Of a DNA stretch of 64,000 bases, positions 10,667 to 25,700 are shown in pieces. Positions within the stretch are counted from its first letter, which is position 1. Each line of letters starts with the position of its first letter. The position numbers and the translations under genes are program-made. Source of the stretch: Tubulanus polymorphus (taxonomy: Eukaryota > Nemertea > Palaeonemertea > Tubulaniformes > Tubulanidae); assembly GCF_964204645.1 (NCBI RefSeq), contig NC_134030.1, positions 7,438,278 through 7,502,277 of the forward strand. The letters run 5' to 3'. The notes under the pieces were generated by a model that was not told the DNA's origin, made no database searches, and saw nothing but the letters and a program-made list of their open reading frames with translations.

Positions 10667-13600
10667 GTATGTAAGATTTTCTAAATTTTATTTACGATCG
10701 TAACCTTGGATGTTGTTTGTTTTTGAATGGTCGTAAGAATCTTGCCAAGCGCAATAACGCCTGTCGAAACGGTTTCTTCAAGATGAGTCCAAATTGAAGC
10801 TCAAGAGAATATTAACAAAACTGTTGATGAATTTAGTGAATGGTATATTTTACAAATCTGTTAAGGCTCAAATCTCTCTTACTTCCACTAAAGGATGCCG
10901 TGAAGGTGTAAAATATAGTTTAGCCTATTTATTGGTTGTGTTACTATAGTCGCTTTAGAAAAAGTTGAATGAAAAGGTTTAAAAAGTTGAATGAAGCTCA
11001 GGTTTATATTCTGTCCCCATTCAACCTCAGGTTGTAAATAATTCACGCAATTTACCGTTAATTACTACTATAATTGATACTCTAATTGGTGTGTAATTAC
11101 ACTCAGGCAATGGAATAGACAGGTCTTTAGTATGAAGTTTTTATCATGAATGGTGAATCTCAATTTGTGAGCAATGAAATATTTGAAAGTAGTAGTAGTT
11201 TCTATGCCTTCAGTGTTCTCCACAACAGGTTTTAGAGGGGTGGCCACCCCTTTCATTTTTACCTCCACCACTGAAAATCAGCCACCTCTTGTCTGCCTCT
11301 ATTGGAGTGGATATCAATACTCTAATAACGCTGATAATTGCCTTGAAATGTATTGAGCTACTTTGACGAATAGAAGATTACACCAACATTAAGCTTGATT
11401 TTCGTTTTTTTTTGGGGGATCGATAGCCTTGCTATGTCAGCAGCAAAGACGTCATACACTTAACAATGAATGCAGCCCCTTTAAACTTGCAGCATATGCA
11501 GAACACTGAATGTTTCGTGCTTCAGGAATCTGGTTTTCCATCTCTTTAGATAGTACATCAGCATTTGTATAAAACATTATTATCTATGTATTTCCAATAT
11601 TGGCAGCGCTGAAGAAGTTATTTGAAGGTTCAATTTGAGATATCAATCGAACAACCTTCTATCATATATAATAACTATGCCAGAGAAAAACGTTAATTAA
11701 GCTTTAAACAGACTGGGCTGAACAGTCATGGACTATAGTCATGATCCCTGGCTCAACAACGCTTGATGAATTTCCCTTTTTGTTCCAGTCTAATAAAAAT
11801 AATATAAGCGTAGCTCGAATATGAGAAATTTGTATTCTCAGTCAACATAGAATAGTTAACGAGATGCTGATTTTATGAATGCCGATAGTACGTAATTTGT
11901 TATTTTACGGATGTGTTTTTTCCAACTGCATAACGTAGCTGCCGGCAATTACCGAACCAACAGCTGGGTGGAGAAGTAAAATTTTTAACTTACGCTAAAT
12001 TGCACAACTGGTACGCAGGCATAATACGGCGCAGTCAATGAGTAAAAGTTATACGGATGTAAGCTTATACTTGTAACAAAAAAAAATGATGGGAAATTTG
12101 ATTTCTTCGATAATATTTTGAAAATATTTGTCTATCGTTAATTGGCCAGAATATTGAATGATCGACGCTTTCAATATGTATTAAATTTCGTTCTTTGTTC
12201 GCGGGTCGGTCGACCAGATTTATAGCAGCCAGGTGAAGAAATAAGAAATGAAACAAAGAAATATCACTAACGTAGAATAGTTAGTTACCTGACATCATCA
12301 GTTTGGATAAATATTAATGTGAATGACTAGAAAAACAGACTGATGTTTATTTTCGCGTTATTGACTCCAGGCTTCGTTTTTGCCTTTTGTTTTTCATTCA
12401 TGATCTCCGAGGATTAAAACCAAGGCAAAGCGTTCGTGTAGGGATTCAAACCTAATGGACTCAAGACGGATTTCGATGGGTTGAAGGCGTTCGCACTAGT
12501 GAAAAGTCAGTTCTAAACGGTCCATTTCATTTTATAACAAACCAATCTAGACCGATCCAGGTCTGTTCTATGTTTTAGGATGGTCCATTTCTCTGACTTT
12601 GCTTTGATTGCCAGTCAAACACGGTTTGAATGTCTAGCTGGTCCAGTGATAACCGCACAACATTGATCGGGTCCATTCGAAATTGGTCATTCCAGGTACG
12701 GGCCAAATTACAATGGACTAACTAGTGATAGTGTGAACACTGCTTATATCACTTTGGTTAGCTTACCTAGCCACAAATCTTCTAAATAGTTAACCCATTC
12801 TGACCTCTTATTACAAACATGATTAATGTCCATCGATATGTTGAAGTCCAGGTGGATACTTTCACGACTGTAATATAGGCCTATTGGAACCGGATCCATT
12901 TGAAAGGGAATTAGATTTCTATTGTTTCCGTTAATCTAAGCGAGTGCATTACTGAGCGATGAAGTCACCACCAGTACCACCGGGGTTATCATTATTATCG
13001 CGATCGGGTCTATTAGCAACTTCATTTCCTCAACAATGTTCCCATTGATATCTAGTGGCAGCGCATTCTACGTATAACTTCCCTATCTTTGAACCCCGGT
13101 GTCAATGTAGATATATCAGTTGAGTTGTGTTATTTTGTCGGTTTCTGGTGCCAGTCTTGGTGGAACCGCATAACAGGCCTTATCTACGACGGTTCAAGAC
13201 GCCTGATTCGCAAAAAAGAAGAATTCAGGAAGCATCGAGCCCGCGTTGCTTAGACGCATTGAGCGAGTCATTTTTTCACCTTCGATATGATTTACTGTGG
13301 TTTATTGTTGTTGCAAGTTTTCATAACTCTTTTTCTCAAATTCTTTTTAATATGAAATATGATTGAGGTTACAATAACAACCGTAGATTATCCTCTTCCG
13401 TTTCAAATTGCGATGCGGGAAGACGGGATAAACATAGCTTATGTTTATCGCAGTTTTATAAGTTGTTGATGTTATGTAATATTGATCCGGGCGATACGTC
13501 ATAAACAACATAAAATCTATATGCGCCGAATGCCGGAAGGCGTTTCGCACGCCTACACCCAATTTCAACTTTCAAGGCGCTATATTTGTGGGTTAAATTT

Positions 13601-16600
13601 AAAAACGTGAAAATTTCCTAAAAAAAAGCTGATTGAACCTTATGTAGGGTTTCAAGCTGAGGATTCCACCCACCACCAATCATTCGATATTTCATCCACC
13701 ACTGACCATTCTTAGAATTTGTTTCGTTGTCCAGGGTTCACCTGTCTTCAGGACCAAAGATGTTTTTGATCGAAAAAATGAACTAACAAATGGATTACAA
13801 AGAACCGCAAAAATACATCAAGAGGATCGGGTATTTTTTATTCCGGGCGTTCTTAGAAAATCAGCACACGTTCAAAAAGTGTTGATCGCCAAGACACCAT
13901 CCGTCTAACCGTCTGAAAGTGGTATTTCCAGGCCGCGGATTGATACCTGCATTATTATTAGCTTGGTAAAAGTGTAGGTACAAAGAACTGAGCGAGGGAC
14001 TGTAAGATAATTCCTACGCGGAGTCATTTTCAAAAGTTATCCGCGCGCAGCTCTCCAATTATTTATTCTTATTCATTAAGCGTTGCATTTCACGTCAACA
14101 CAGGGGGGATGGGGGAAAGAGAGCAACATCGAATATCAGGATTCGCGTTTCAAATCGATAACACTTCAAACATCTATTTGTGAAAAGTTATATGCACACT
14201 CCAGCGATATAGTTTGAAAACTAAGTAGAAATCAATTGAAAAGTTACGATCAAAGAAAGCTTCATATAAATTCATATAAATTCTATATGTTTAGTGATTG
14301 ATAGTTCATCATTATTACTGGGTAGTGCCATTGCTGATTTCCTTCTCTCTACGATTTCAAATGATGAATGAAAAACCCGAGGATGAACCTAAAACATCGA
14401 TCCAAATTGCTGGTAAATCATTTCATGTGGGAGGCTGAAATTCTATGAAAGTTAATTGAAAAATTGACTTGATATTGACTAAGTTTCAATAGTAGAATAG
14501 TTTATTTTCTCTCTAACCAAACATTAGCAAGAAGGTTACAAGCATTTAAACAATAGAAATTTATAATTTACAAAACTTAAAAACCAGAAAGCAAAAATAC
14601 ACATAGAATAGAATAATAATGGAGATAACAGATACGTCAAGTAATTTTCGAATAACTCGAGGCCAACATTTACAAATCTAGCAAGGATATTGTTATTCAC
14701 AGCATATGTCAAACTGTTATGCATGCCATCTGGTGGTAGCGAGGTCCTTCTGAAGGAATTCTAGACGAGTGGTACAGCTTGCCTTCATCTGGAAAATGCA
14801 TCGATAAAGTGGCCATGGGTGAAACATTTCTTTATAACTTCTTTAGTGGACTTATATTTGATAACGGTTTATGAGAATTCCTGGTAGCGTTAATCGAGTA
14901 TGAAAGATTTTTTTTGAATTTTATACAGCAAACACTTCAAGAATCCTGTAGTTACATGACCCGACGTCGATAGGTTCAGTCGGATATGTGTGAGGAAAAA
15001 ATTATACGCGAAAACTCTGAAAAACCGAGTTATTTTTAAGACAAATGAACGAATGATAGACGGAGAATGATGAGAATGTCGAGAATAAACCGGGGTTCGT
15101 TGTTGTTTTAGTAACTAAGTAAGATTGTTTACTATGCAGCGCGGACCACCACTGATGAACACCAAATCAAGTCCACTGCCTCGGTTAGATAATCTCATCA
15201 CTAAAGCTCTTATTACCCTTTTACACCTGAGGGCCGGAATCGTGCCTGAATGCCCCCCAAAAAAGAACTCGCTCATAATCTCTAAATCTAGTGGCAAAAA
15301 GGAATACGCATTTTCATGTTTTCTGTTTTGATCAATGCCAAGTTATGATTTCATCTTTTTGCACCTAAAAATGTTATCGTATCTGGGCTGAGTAAGATGT
15401 GTATATACCCAGAAACCAAAACCATCTACTTACACATGATTGGGTTCTATTTTAACCATAACATAATTGACATTGATGATATGGTGAAGTATACACCAGT
15501 TTATGAATTACTTAAATCGGACTGTATCCTTTTCTGTTTTTCTCAAATTCACCTCAGTGGCCAATATTATCGGCTTACTTAGGCTATGTTAATAATAGAG
15601 CGATTGTTGTGGGGTTTTTTGCTCAAATTAACGGCGTTTCTTCACAGAAAATCATCTAAGTGGTCATTCATTTTTTTGCGAAACGCATCTCTAAAACGCC
15701 GCAGCCATTACTTACAACACCTACGTCTATTCGGCAAGAGGAGTTTCTTCAGGGCGCTGAAAAAAAACGAGAGAACACTGATTGGGATTCCTTTGAGCTT
15801 GTTCTTTATCCGAGGATTACCGCAATAAATGGCCTGTGAAGTATTCCTGCTCGAAGGTGTGAGCGAACATGTTTCTGTCAGTTGAGCATAGATTGACTGC
15901 CAGATGCAGGCAAAATAACCCCCCTATAATCAGCTCGTTACGTTTTCGCGGTATTAGGTATCATATTGAATAAAACTGCCAGTGTCTACTTCTCTTAATC
16001 CTTCCTAAAGTTCATCATCACTCTTATTCGCCGTGAATGCCTCCGCCGAAGCGGCTCTCCTTCGGTGGAAAAAACATTTCATCTCAATGAAGCTATTTGA
16101 TTGAATGTAACTTTATGTTTTATGGCTTTTGTATTTCGATTTTTAGCATGCTGTACCGCTGGGTCGTAGTGGTGGTCTTTCCTGTGAACGCTACATACCA
16201 CGATTTCTGACGAACCGTCTTTTTCAAATTTGGACATTGTGTATGACCATATAATCCTGGAGGAGTTCCATATTTGTGGTAATCGGATCCACGATGAACG
16301 ATATGTTACCATCTTGGTTTCTGAAATTATACATTTTGGTCATCAACTCAACAAGTTTTCCATGTCCAAACTAGGTCATAATGTCATCCAAGATGGCCGA
16401 CTGTGACTTAGCACTTGACCAAGCACTTCACTCAAGTGTTCACATCTTGTTCGAATTACAATGCCCTGATATGATACTAGAATCTTTAATATCAATAGGG
16501 CTATCAGTTATTGGGCGTAACCAGCAACACTGTTGTACCAAGCGAGAATTTCATTTGTGGCGAGCCGGATCCACGGGTTCTGCTAATTGATACTCCATTT

Positions 16601-19600
16601 TCTGCGCGTCGATATTTCAATTAGATAAAATCGATGAAAAATTGAAATCGGTTACGATCTTTTTTCGTTACTCATACTCGCTAAGAAATTGATATTGATA
16701 ACATAGCGCTTCGAGGTCCTATTAGATTGACATTCAACAAGTTGTAGAAAGACAAGAATGAAACGGTAAATAAGTTAGCATCGATCTTTACCGGGTACGT
16801 ACGCTCGCGCGCACCCGAAATTGCTGATCTGATTTACTAGCATTACGCTCAGAAGACATCGTAGCTGAGACAATGTCGTTTAATGTTATTTGATGCCGGT
16901 TATGTATCGGTATTGACAAGCGTGACATACTGTACCCTCTCCCCTCTCCCTCTCCCTCTCCTTCACCCTCTCCCTCTCTCCCTCTCTCCCTCCCTCTCTT
17001 TCTCGCAGAGAAATTCTCTAGTTCTTGTGTCGTGTGGTAAAAGCTTTTTTTTTGTATAGTCTAGTTAACTCAATGGCAGAATTCGCCCTTTAATGTAACA
17101 AATGTCCACAGTTTCGTGGGTGACACAGTATTTTTTCGTTGACAACTTCGTGTCCGTCTTACCCAAACTATTTAATACAATGATCCATGAAAAAATAATT
17201 CGCTTTGGTCGGCTGTTGCGTTAAAGGGAAAAGATTTTCATGGTTCAACAACCGATGATACAGACATTCCCTAAAAATTGTTACTTGTGGCCGACAGTAT
17301 AGTAGAACCCAACTTCGATATCACCAGTTGATTAGATTTTCTAAAAAGACTACACTAGATATATGAACGCATTTTTGATGCATCTGATGCTTTGTAATGT
17401 GATTTTTGAAATGGGTAAATATATATATATATGTGCATATAGGGCCTATACAAAACGGGTTTTCATGTAGCAGCGCTCCCTTTTGAATGACACTGTGGTG
17501 CTGCTGATGCTGGCATTTACCTGTAAATAACGTTGGCAATCGGATAAATTACTACCACGCCATATTAGTGGAGAGAAAATTGATTTAGACTATCGTTGGT
17601 TTTTTTTTTTTGGTTTAGCTTCTAATGCATTATCGAATCGGCTCTAGTTGCAAATTGCGCTGATGACAACGGATTCCTTTCTTACAGGCCTTATGAACTT
17701 TCAAGCGATGTAAGCTTGGTTTCACCATGGACGTATAAATCTAGTTTATACGTCCATGGTTTCACAGGCCAGTCAAATAATTGCGTCTGAATTTGACCTG
17801 GTTCTGGAAGTGATTCACTTTGCTTTGTTACAGCATTGTTTGGTATCATGTGACCACACTCTCTAATTAGGCAGGGACCAAATTTGACTGGGGCCTGATG
17901 CGGGCCAAATAGTCTCCGTGTGAATGACTGCTAGGCCCTATAATGGACTTAAAATTTAAGACTGGCTGCATGTTTATCTTGTTCCTAGCTATTTGTGTGT
18001 CCTAGCTTTGGACTGTAGTCAGGATTTTGTGTATCCGTAGTGTACATTGGAGACATTCACAACCTTTACAGTTATGATCGAGTACCCAAGGGGTGGATAC
18101 TCAAACGTAAGTCTCATTTCATTATTTATAGCCATTTAAGTGCCAATTACTGACTAAAATTTGTCATTGGGAATTGCGACCATATTTCTTGTCTCAAGCG
18201 AAAATGGTACATTTACAATATCAAACCGGCCACTCCAGGGATCGGAATGCAATGATACCTAAAAATTTAGATTTGATAAATGGAGCCCCTGAGGGAATAG
18301 TATTTCGTTAACTGGATGTCAATTACCTACAAATTTGACCATAATCGCCATGAGATATTCGTTCATCAAACTTATCACCATTGAAGTAGAATTAATCATT
18401 GTTGCTGCAATAATTTGTTTTTCCAAGGCCAGAGGATGCAAGCAGGGGGTTACTTGCCCATGTCATTATCATTCACGATGAAAAGCGCACAAAATATCTT
18501 TTCAAAAGATGAGCTTTGTTGGTTTTTAAGTGGAGTTTATTTGTAATAATCCTGTGGTTTCTTTCATTCGCTGGAAATCCATACCAAAACATCGAAATTT
18601 GTACCATTGACCCTGAACATCAAAATACTGCCAAGCAACCTCGTCATAGGTAGCAAGCTGCAATGTACCCCAACCCATGCCTACAGAGTGTTCACGCTAA
18701 AATATTTTCAAAATGATACTGGCAAACGAGGTGAGTCGCTTCGAAAACCGGTGAGCATTCGCAAGGATTGATTTGACCCATGCTAGAATTCTGTCGAGTC
18801 TGGTCTGAAGTTTTTGGTCGGGCCAAATTTGGCCCGTTGCAAGCATCGATCAGACACGGACCCATTTTGCACCAGTGTTGGATGGTTGACTCGGGTCAAA
18901 GACATTTGTGTGATTGCGAAAGTTATTCTATATATCTGAAAATCTGAATAAAAACAGGTGTGGTTGGATTCGTAGATTTATGTATCATGTATATCTTCCC
19001 GTTTTGTTAGAAATAAAATCGATGCCGTTTTTACCGGTGTTTTCAGTTTTCCCGCTATAAAACCCAGTCTCATATCGATTCGCCGGTGAAGCGTGCACGA
19101 CTTTCGTTAACCGCATTTCGATGAAATTCGACTCGTATCGGGTAAAAAAGAATCGCGAGTGTGCGTTATTAGTCCCATGTATTTTGTTCACGTAAAACGA
19201 AACCGCTTCGGGAAATTCGATGGGGCGCACACGTGCACGTGCGGCATCGGTTCCAACTGTTTTCATCGACAAAAACAAACTATTTTCCGAATCCGTTCGA
19301 TTTCGTAGAATGCGAAAAACATGACGACGATGACGGCGACTGCACCGGAGAATTTCAACGTCGCCGACGCCGCCATTTTAAATCGATAGCCCACTTTTTC
19401 GGTCGGCGGAATTTATCGGCATATGAATAAAACTGGTGAAATGTTCGATAAAACTTGAATCCACTTAATCAGAGTGATTTCTCCCTTTTCGCCCGCGATA
19501 TTCGATATACGTCGTTTCGTCGAGACTACTTACGCTCGCGCTGCCGCGGAAATTTTAGATTCGTAGAAACTGCGAACTGCATTGTCTACGAGATAGTTGA

Positions 19601-22600
19601 ATAATTGACTTCGACATTTGTCGAGGATCCCATTGAAAAGTCAATATCCAGCTTCGGTGTTTGACAGAAGCGCGAGTGCGTAGGAGTGGTTTAGATATCT
19701 TTGGGTCAAACTTCAGTGCAGAAATGTGAAAATTGAAGAACTTTTTTTTTCGATTTGTGAATGTAGGGAGGCCTCGAACAAATGCTTCTTTCATATTGAT
19801 ATAATAAGAATACCATAATAAAGACAAGAAAACAACTGTAGTTTATTCAACGTTTCGACTAATATGTACTAAATTTGTACTAGTAATCGTCAGGAATACT
19901 GAATAAACTACCAGCTCAAGGAAACATTTTCGGACTTAACCATTTTCTTGTCTTTATTGTGGGATTCTCGATATAAAGTGTTATCAATGGTCTTCAATCA
20001 TATTTACATCATTTGATACGCTTTCTGCTCCGGTATGCTTGACAAGATGGTCGGATACTGTCTGGGCATTGCGCTGGATCCGCCCATAAATGGTCAGGTT
20101 AAATAAAGATAATAATTGGAGAAGCCTTAGCACGAATTTTAAATTAGATTTCTTCAGGGGAAATGAATGATTTCATCTGCAGCGTATAACGCAGGATGTT
20201 CCGCGCTGCGGCTCGGCTCAGAAGATGACTGGTGGGAGCTTCGAAATGGATTTTTCGAGAATCCCCCGTCCATAACTATCTACGTATATCAATCTATAAA
20301 ACAGGTGTTCTACTCTCATCCGTTGCCCGGAGGGGTAATATACACTAGACCCTTTATATCTAAACTCATCGATCAGGTGTGAATTTTATCACATTTTCAC
20401 TGCAGAACGCCGAGTAGTTTCTCATGCAGCGCGCAACTCGCAACTCGTACGGTGGTCTCAAGAGTTCTGTTAGTAAACAGCAAACCCGCTGCTCTCATTG
20501 CACGGTTTACTTCATCACCATCAACGATGTTGATTTCCCGCATATTTTTTATTCGTTGTTTCGATTCGTGATTTCTTTCGGTAGTTTTTTTAGGTGTCTT
20601 GTACTATGTTCAGCGAGCGGTAGTAACGCTTCGCTGGCCGTTCAGACGATTTCCCCAGCTCAGGCGATATCGCGATACCGATACGATACGATACGTTGAT
20701 TTATTCGCTGATACCAACGTCATCATTGAGGTTTAGTTGGTTTTTCTATGCTGATATCATCGCGGAATTCCTCGTGGAATAACGCGGCGAGCGGAATTTG
20801 AGGAAAAATTCAACAAATTTTCGATGCAAAAAATTCTCCCTTTGCCCCGGGAGTTGAAAAAGACACTCCACGTCGAAGTTGGATAAGATGCTGTACAACT
20901 CAAACCCTGATAGATTCAATCCAGTCAAACCATGCGTGGCAAAAAGAGAGATGGTAGACTAATGTGTAATGTGTACAGCAACAATGTTTTTGGAGGTCCC
21001 TGAATGCTTAGATCTAGAAGCGGCTAAATTTTCCAAATATTCAGATTTTTCTTTGGCACTAGTCTGTACGTAGTATTTCTCATTGAGCTATGGTACGTAG
21101 GCATACCTTCCCTATGGCTAATATGATCAGTCGGAAATAAGATGAAAATATACTTTCATAAACCTAAGTATTTCCGTTGAGAATGGTAGCCCGGGGAAAG
21201 GTAAGATTTCATGCACAATTAACAGGTCAATGAGGCATGTACGTCGTATCTGAGTAGATGAAAATGTCTGATGAGAAAAGACTAATGGTTAAAAATGTTG
21301 TAATCGTTGTCCCTGTCATTGCGATGAGAATATTTCAAACGGAGGAAAGGAAGATAATCATTCTCGCTACGTAAGCGACCTATTCTATACGTCGTAAAGG
21401 GAAAACGAGGACTCGTGCGGCGACGCGTTATTCAGCTACGTAGAAAATCGAGCTCCGTTGCAGCTTACTGTTAAAGCTGTAGGAGCTTTGCGTAAGGGAT
21501 CTTAGGGTCCGTTCGAGTGGAACTCTCTCAGTACTTAACTAAGCACAGGAAATTACCCGTCATTTACAACTCTGGCAGATCAACAAGTCGTTGTTTGAAC
21601 GCCGAGTGAAGGGATTTATGGAGTAACTCCAGTAACTACCCGCGCGTTTGGTGAAAATCCTGCGTTTTGTTATTGTTGGGTGTTGAAGCCGTTTCTTCGG
21701 TTGCATTTGCCTGGCTCTAAACCAGGCTGCAAACTGGGCCTGTAAACATTGATTTCTAACCCCCCTCATACCACCCGACATCTGGTTACTATCACAAACA
21801 GGTGTCGGAAACATTTACAGCAGGTCAACTTGATCCCCCACCCCCAATGCAATCCAGTTTCGCTTTCCCAATACCCAGCTATTGGATCTTCTTACCTGGA
21901 ACCCCCTTGTGTGCTGCTATAGACATCTGGTTACTATTACCTTCAACAGGTGTTCTGCAATATTGCAATTCTATTTTACTTATTTTCAGAAAGTCTTTGC
22001 ACATGATGGAAAGTATGCCTTCCTTCCTGCCCAGCGATCCCCTTTTTAGATTCAAACGTGGTAGTTTGATACTCTTTAAAGAGCTGTTTGAATTGTTGAC
22101 TGCTATGTTGATACTATAGACTAAACATTATATCACCTCCCATTACCACTTGTAATGATAAGCAACTACTTGCTCGTAGTTTACCTGCTAGGGTGGTCTA
22201 ATAGACAATATTTAAGCTGCTCTAAGTACATTTTTGATAAGATAGAATATTGAAGGATGCTGTTGGAGTGGTAAAGTATTTCACTGATACCTCGGAATAA
22301 TGATTATTCCAAGCTTACGCGTGTTGTATTTTTGCCAAGTTCATTTCGATCGAAGATCCAGGGTGCCTCGCTATGATGCCTCGTGTATGCCATTAGTGAT
22401 AGATATTACGACAGTAGTTTTGATAGAACTCTCAGTGGATCCACCCAAAGCGGGATTGATATGCCCCACCAGGTGTGGAGTCCGGTGCGGAAAGAGATGA
22501 CTAAACGTAGTAGTCTCTCTCGAATAATTACTAACCGCACCAGGTGCTAACTTAAATAGTTTCAATTTTCAGGCAAGTCAACTGTGAAGGGAAAATAAAA

Positions 22601-22658
22601 CCAGCTGGAAAATATCCGGGATTTCACTGACCTCCTACCGATGACCCATAACCACACA

Positions 22659-22719
<61 letters not shown>

Positions 22720-25700
22720 TATCAGCTGTTTGTTCCGCAATGAAAATAATTTCGATCTTTTTTCCTCTTTTGTTTTACAGTTTTTGGTCAATTACAGAGG
22801 TTCAGAAAGAAACCGGTCGACCAACAAGTGCGAGAAGGCAGCAGCACGGTGCTGCGGTGTGATATTGAAAATCGCGCTGGAAACGTACAATGGGCTAAGG
22901 ATGGATTCGTCTTAGGTATGTCTTGAGTTCCAAAGTTGTAGGTTGGAATTTGACCCATTGATTTATAATTGAAAAGTAATCTAATTGGTGAAATCAGACC
23001 CTGACCTTGATCCATGTCGTTAGTTTTGTTATACCTGCTTCTATACATGTACATAGCTATATGCATATTAGATTTGACTAATGTATCTTAATGGTGCCAT
23101 ACTGATGCATCAGCATCAAACCCTCTGAGATTGTTGCCTTTTAGCAACAGTCATGAATTTTTTACCCAGGAATAATAATAAGAAGAAATCCATAAATAGC
23201 GAGTTCACCTTTTTGTAAACCATAAAGCATAAGCAAGTCTTTTTTCTTGGGTTTTATTTGATTTACATATTTGTCAATGTATAAATTCATGTAGTCCTAT
23301 AGTTGCACCTAACACTTGGGCTGTGAGTGCAGAAGTGTTTTTCACCGGCGCCATAATTGCCCCGCACCAGAATAGGCATGCACCAACCATTCACACCGGA
23401 ATCAAATGTGCCGGTTCGACACTGCCCAAGTTTGGCCCATGCCAGATTACGCGTGGGCCAAATATTGGCTTGACCGAAGACATCGTATGAGATTATTCCG
23501 TGCGAATGCATCTGGTTGTCGGAGCGACTCGTCTCACTTGTTGCTACATCATTTTGATTGCATTTTGTGACAAGTGAGTGATTTACGTGATCTCTAATTG
23601 AGCATGGGCGATATTTAACTCTGGTCTGGTCCGGGCCAGTTTGACCTGAACTAAATTGTCTCCAAGTGTCCTGATTTCCTGATTTGAATCAGCTTCTTTT
23701 TTTATCTCATTTCAGGATACAATCCGAGTGTACCCGGCTATCCTCAGTATAGATACATCGGCGATTTTTCATCAGGAGAATACAACCTCGAAATTACGAA
23801 TATCGGAATCAGCGACGATGCCGTATTCTCATGTCAGGTGTCGCCAGGAGAGGGTAATCCACCGTTAATGGCGCTTGCTCAACTCTCAGTTCTAGGTTTG
23901 TATTGAATTTATCGCTGCAGTTGTTTCCCCCTAAGTCATCTATCTGCATTAGTGCTATTCAACTCTACTCTTTTTGAATATGATTCTCTGATAAATGCCC
24001 TAAGCTTTTCTTTACTAAACATTATCTATCTTTCGCTTTTGGGTTATTGATAACAGAGATATGATAATGGCAAATGTCTAGCAGTCGTTTTAGAACTGAT
24101 GTATTAGATCAATGATTGAGCAACCTCCAATGCTACCATTGCAATTGGGTATTCCACTTATGGCAAATGAGGATCGACCAGGTTCGCTGGTGGTTAGTTA
24201 CTCAGTCATCTGTGTTCAATTTCTGCCTTTCAGTTTCAGATGAGCTTTTCTCTAGAATAAACTGATTAGTAATGATGACTATACCAATTAATCACTGAGT
24301 TGAAAAATGAATATAATGTTTATTTGGTGGGTCCTGTGATATTGTATGGATTCGAATGCCTTAAAAATTCAGTTTAAAGTTGATAGTTCCGGAGAATGAA
24401 CTGATTTTTTACGACGTAAGACCTATTTTCATTGGAATGAGGTAATCCTTTCAGTGTGTCTACACCGCAGCGCTTTGTATTAATCAGCGATTGACTTTGC
24501 TAGTACACTGCTGAGTGATGTAGCCATCTGATTATCAATTCATCTCTACTGAAAGATGGCAGCACCTGTCAAATATTTTGAAATATTAGTAACTAACGAT
24601 ACATCTCACGCTGGTGTTCATGCACTGGGGTGAGAATTTCTAGAATTTTCTCTTAGAAAATAAGAAAATAAGTAAGAATTGGTCGGCACTGACAGCTTAA
24701 AGCTATTGAAGTATGGAAGACTGACTAACTACTAGCAAGCCTGGAGGATCCTCGCATGCGACAAGTGAAACCCTCCTGTTACACTGTAAGAAACCTTTTT
24801 AATGTTTTTGTTTTTGTTTTCTTTTTAGTCCCACCGTCGCCGCCTGTTATTAGCGGTCAGAAAAACGGCTCGGTGATCGAAGTTCCGCCGGTTCAACGAG
24901 TGCTCGATTTAGTTTGCGAGGCGAAGAACGGCAAACCGGCCGCCGAGATCGTGTGGGTGCGAAACGGAGTGCCGGTCGCCGAGGAAGTGAAATATTCCGT
25001 TCAGGAGAATCAGGACGGAAAGCGGCAAGACGCGCGTAGCGTGCTGACGATCCGTCCACACAAAGAAGATAACGGTGTAACGTACGCTTGTAGAGCGATA
25101 AATGCAGCTCTCGATCGTCCTCTACAAACGATGGTTACGCTGAGCGTTTTACGTGAGTAATTTTTATTTCTCAGCAAAATTCATGAACTCGAATCCAGCG
25201 TCAATTCACCAGGGCATATCTGGTATCTCATCTGTGTTGGAATAGCTCGGCAAAAATTCATGCGATGATAATGTGGATGCTATTTTTAATTATGACAAAT
25301 TCAAAATCGACCCCCTTATTCTCCAGGGCAGATCTGATATCTCGACTAACATGTAGCAACCTTGAGCAAAATTGAGTTTCATAATTGCTTAGATTTTACG
25401 TTTGGATTTGATCATTAGAATAGAGGCGTTTAAACTTCAACTTTGGGTTATTTCGACTATTAGTCGATTGAGTAAACCTTACGATTATAAGTTAAAATTC
25501 ATCATTTTAATGGTCTGTTTAAATGGCTCAAGAGCAATAAGGATTTATGTGTTTCATTCGTTTAACTTTTAGATGTACCTGGTCCTCCAGTTATCACCGG
25601 GTATGAGGAAGGCTTCGTTCTTCGTACCGGCGATACTTTGATTCTTTTGTGTACGTCGAAAGGAGGGAACCCGCTCGGAACGGTGATCTGGTACCGCAAC

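Larger units (their letters stand above)
10667..22780 (+). other. nephrin intron 1 (about 12.1 kb)
   Basis: A long first intron. It holds a family D element (11,211), a family A MITE (12,487), a pyrimidine tract (16,938), the hairpin at 17,722, family B pieces (17,768; 18,770), a palindromic repeat pair (19,790-19,995) and a (GA)n tract (22,662). GC-richer DNA at 19,000-19,560 could be regulatory. I found no exon with supportable splice sites here. Confidence 0.7.

Noticed and set aside
19852-19893. Firm hammerhead ribozyme call
   Set aside because: The closing base pair of stem II and a clear cleavage site are missing, so it is kept only as a speculative finding.
22797-22915. Alternative acceptor ATTACAG for nephrin exon 2
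   Set aside because: It would put the exon in the wrong phase relative to exon 1 and lead to a stop. The acceptor 16 bases upstream keeps Ig1 intact.
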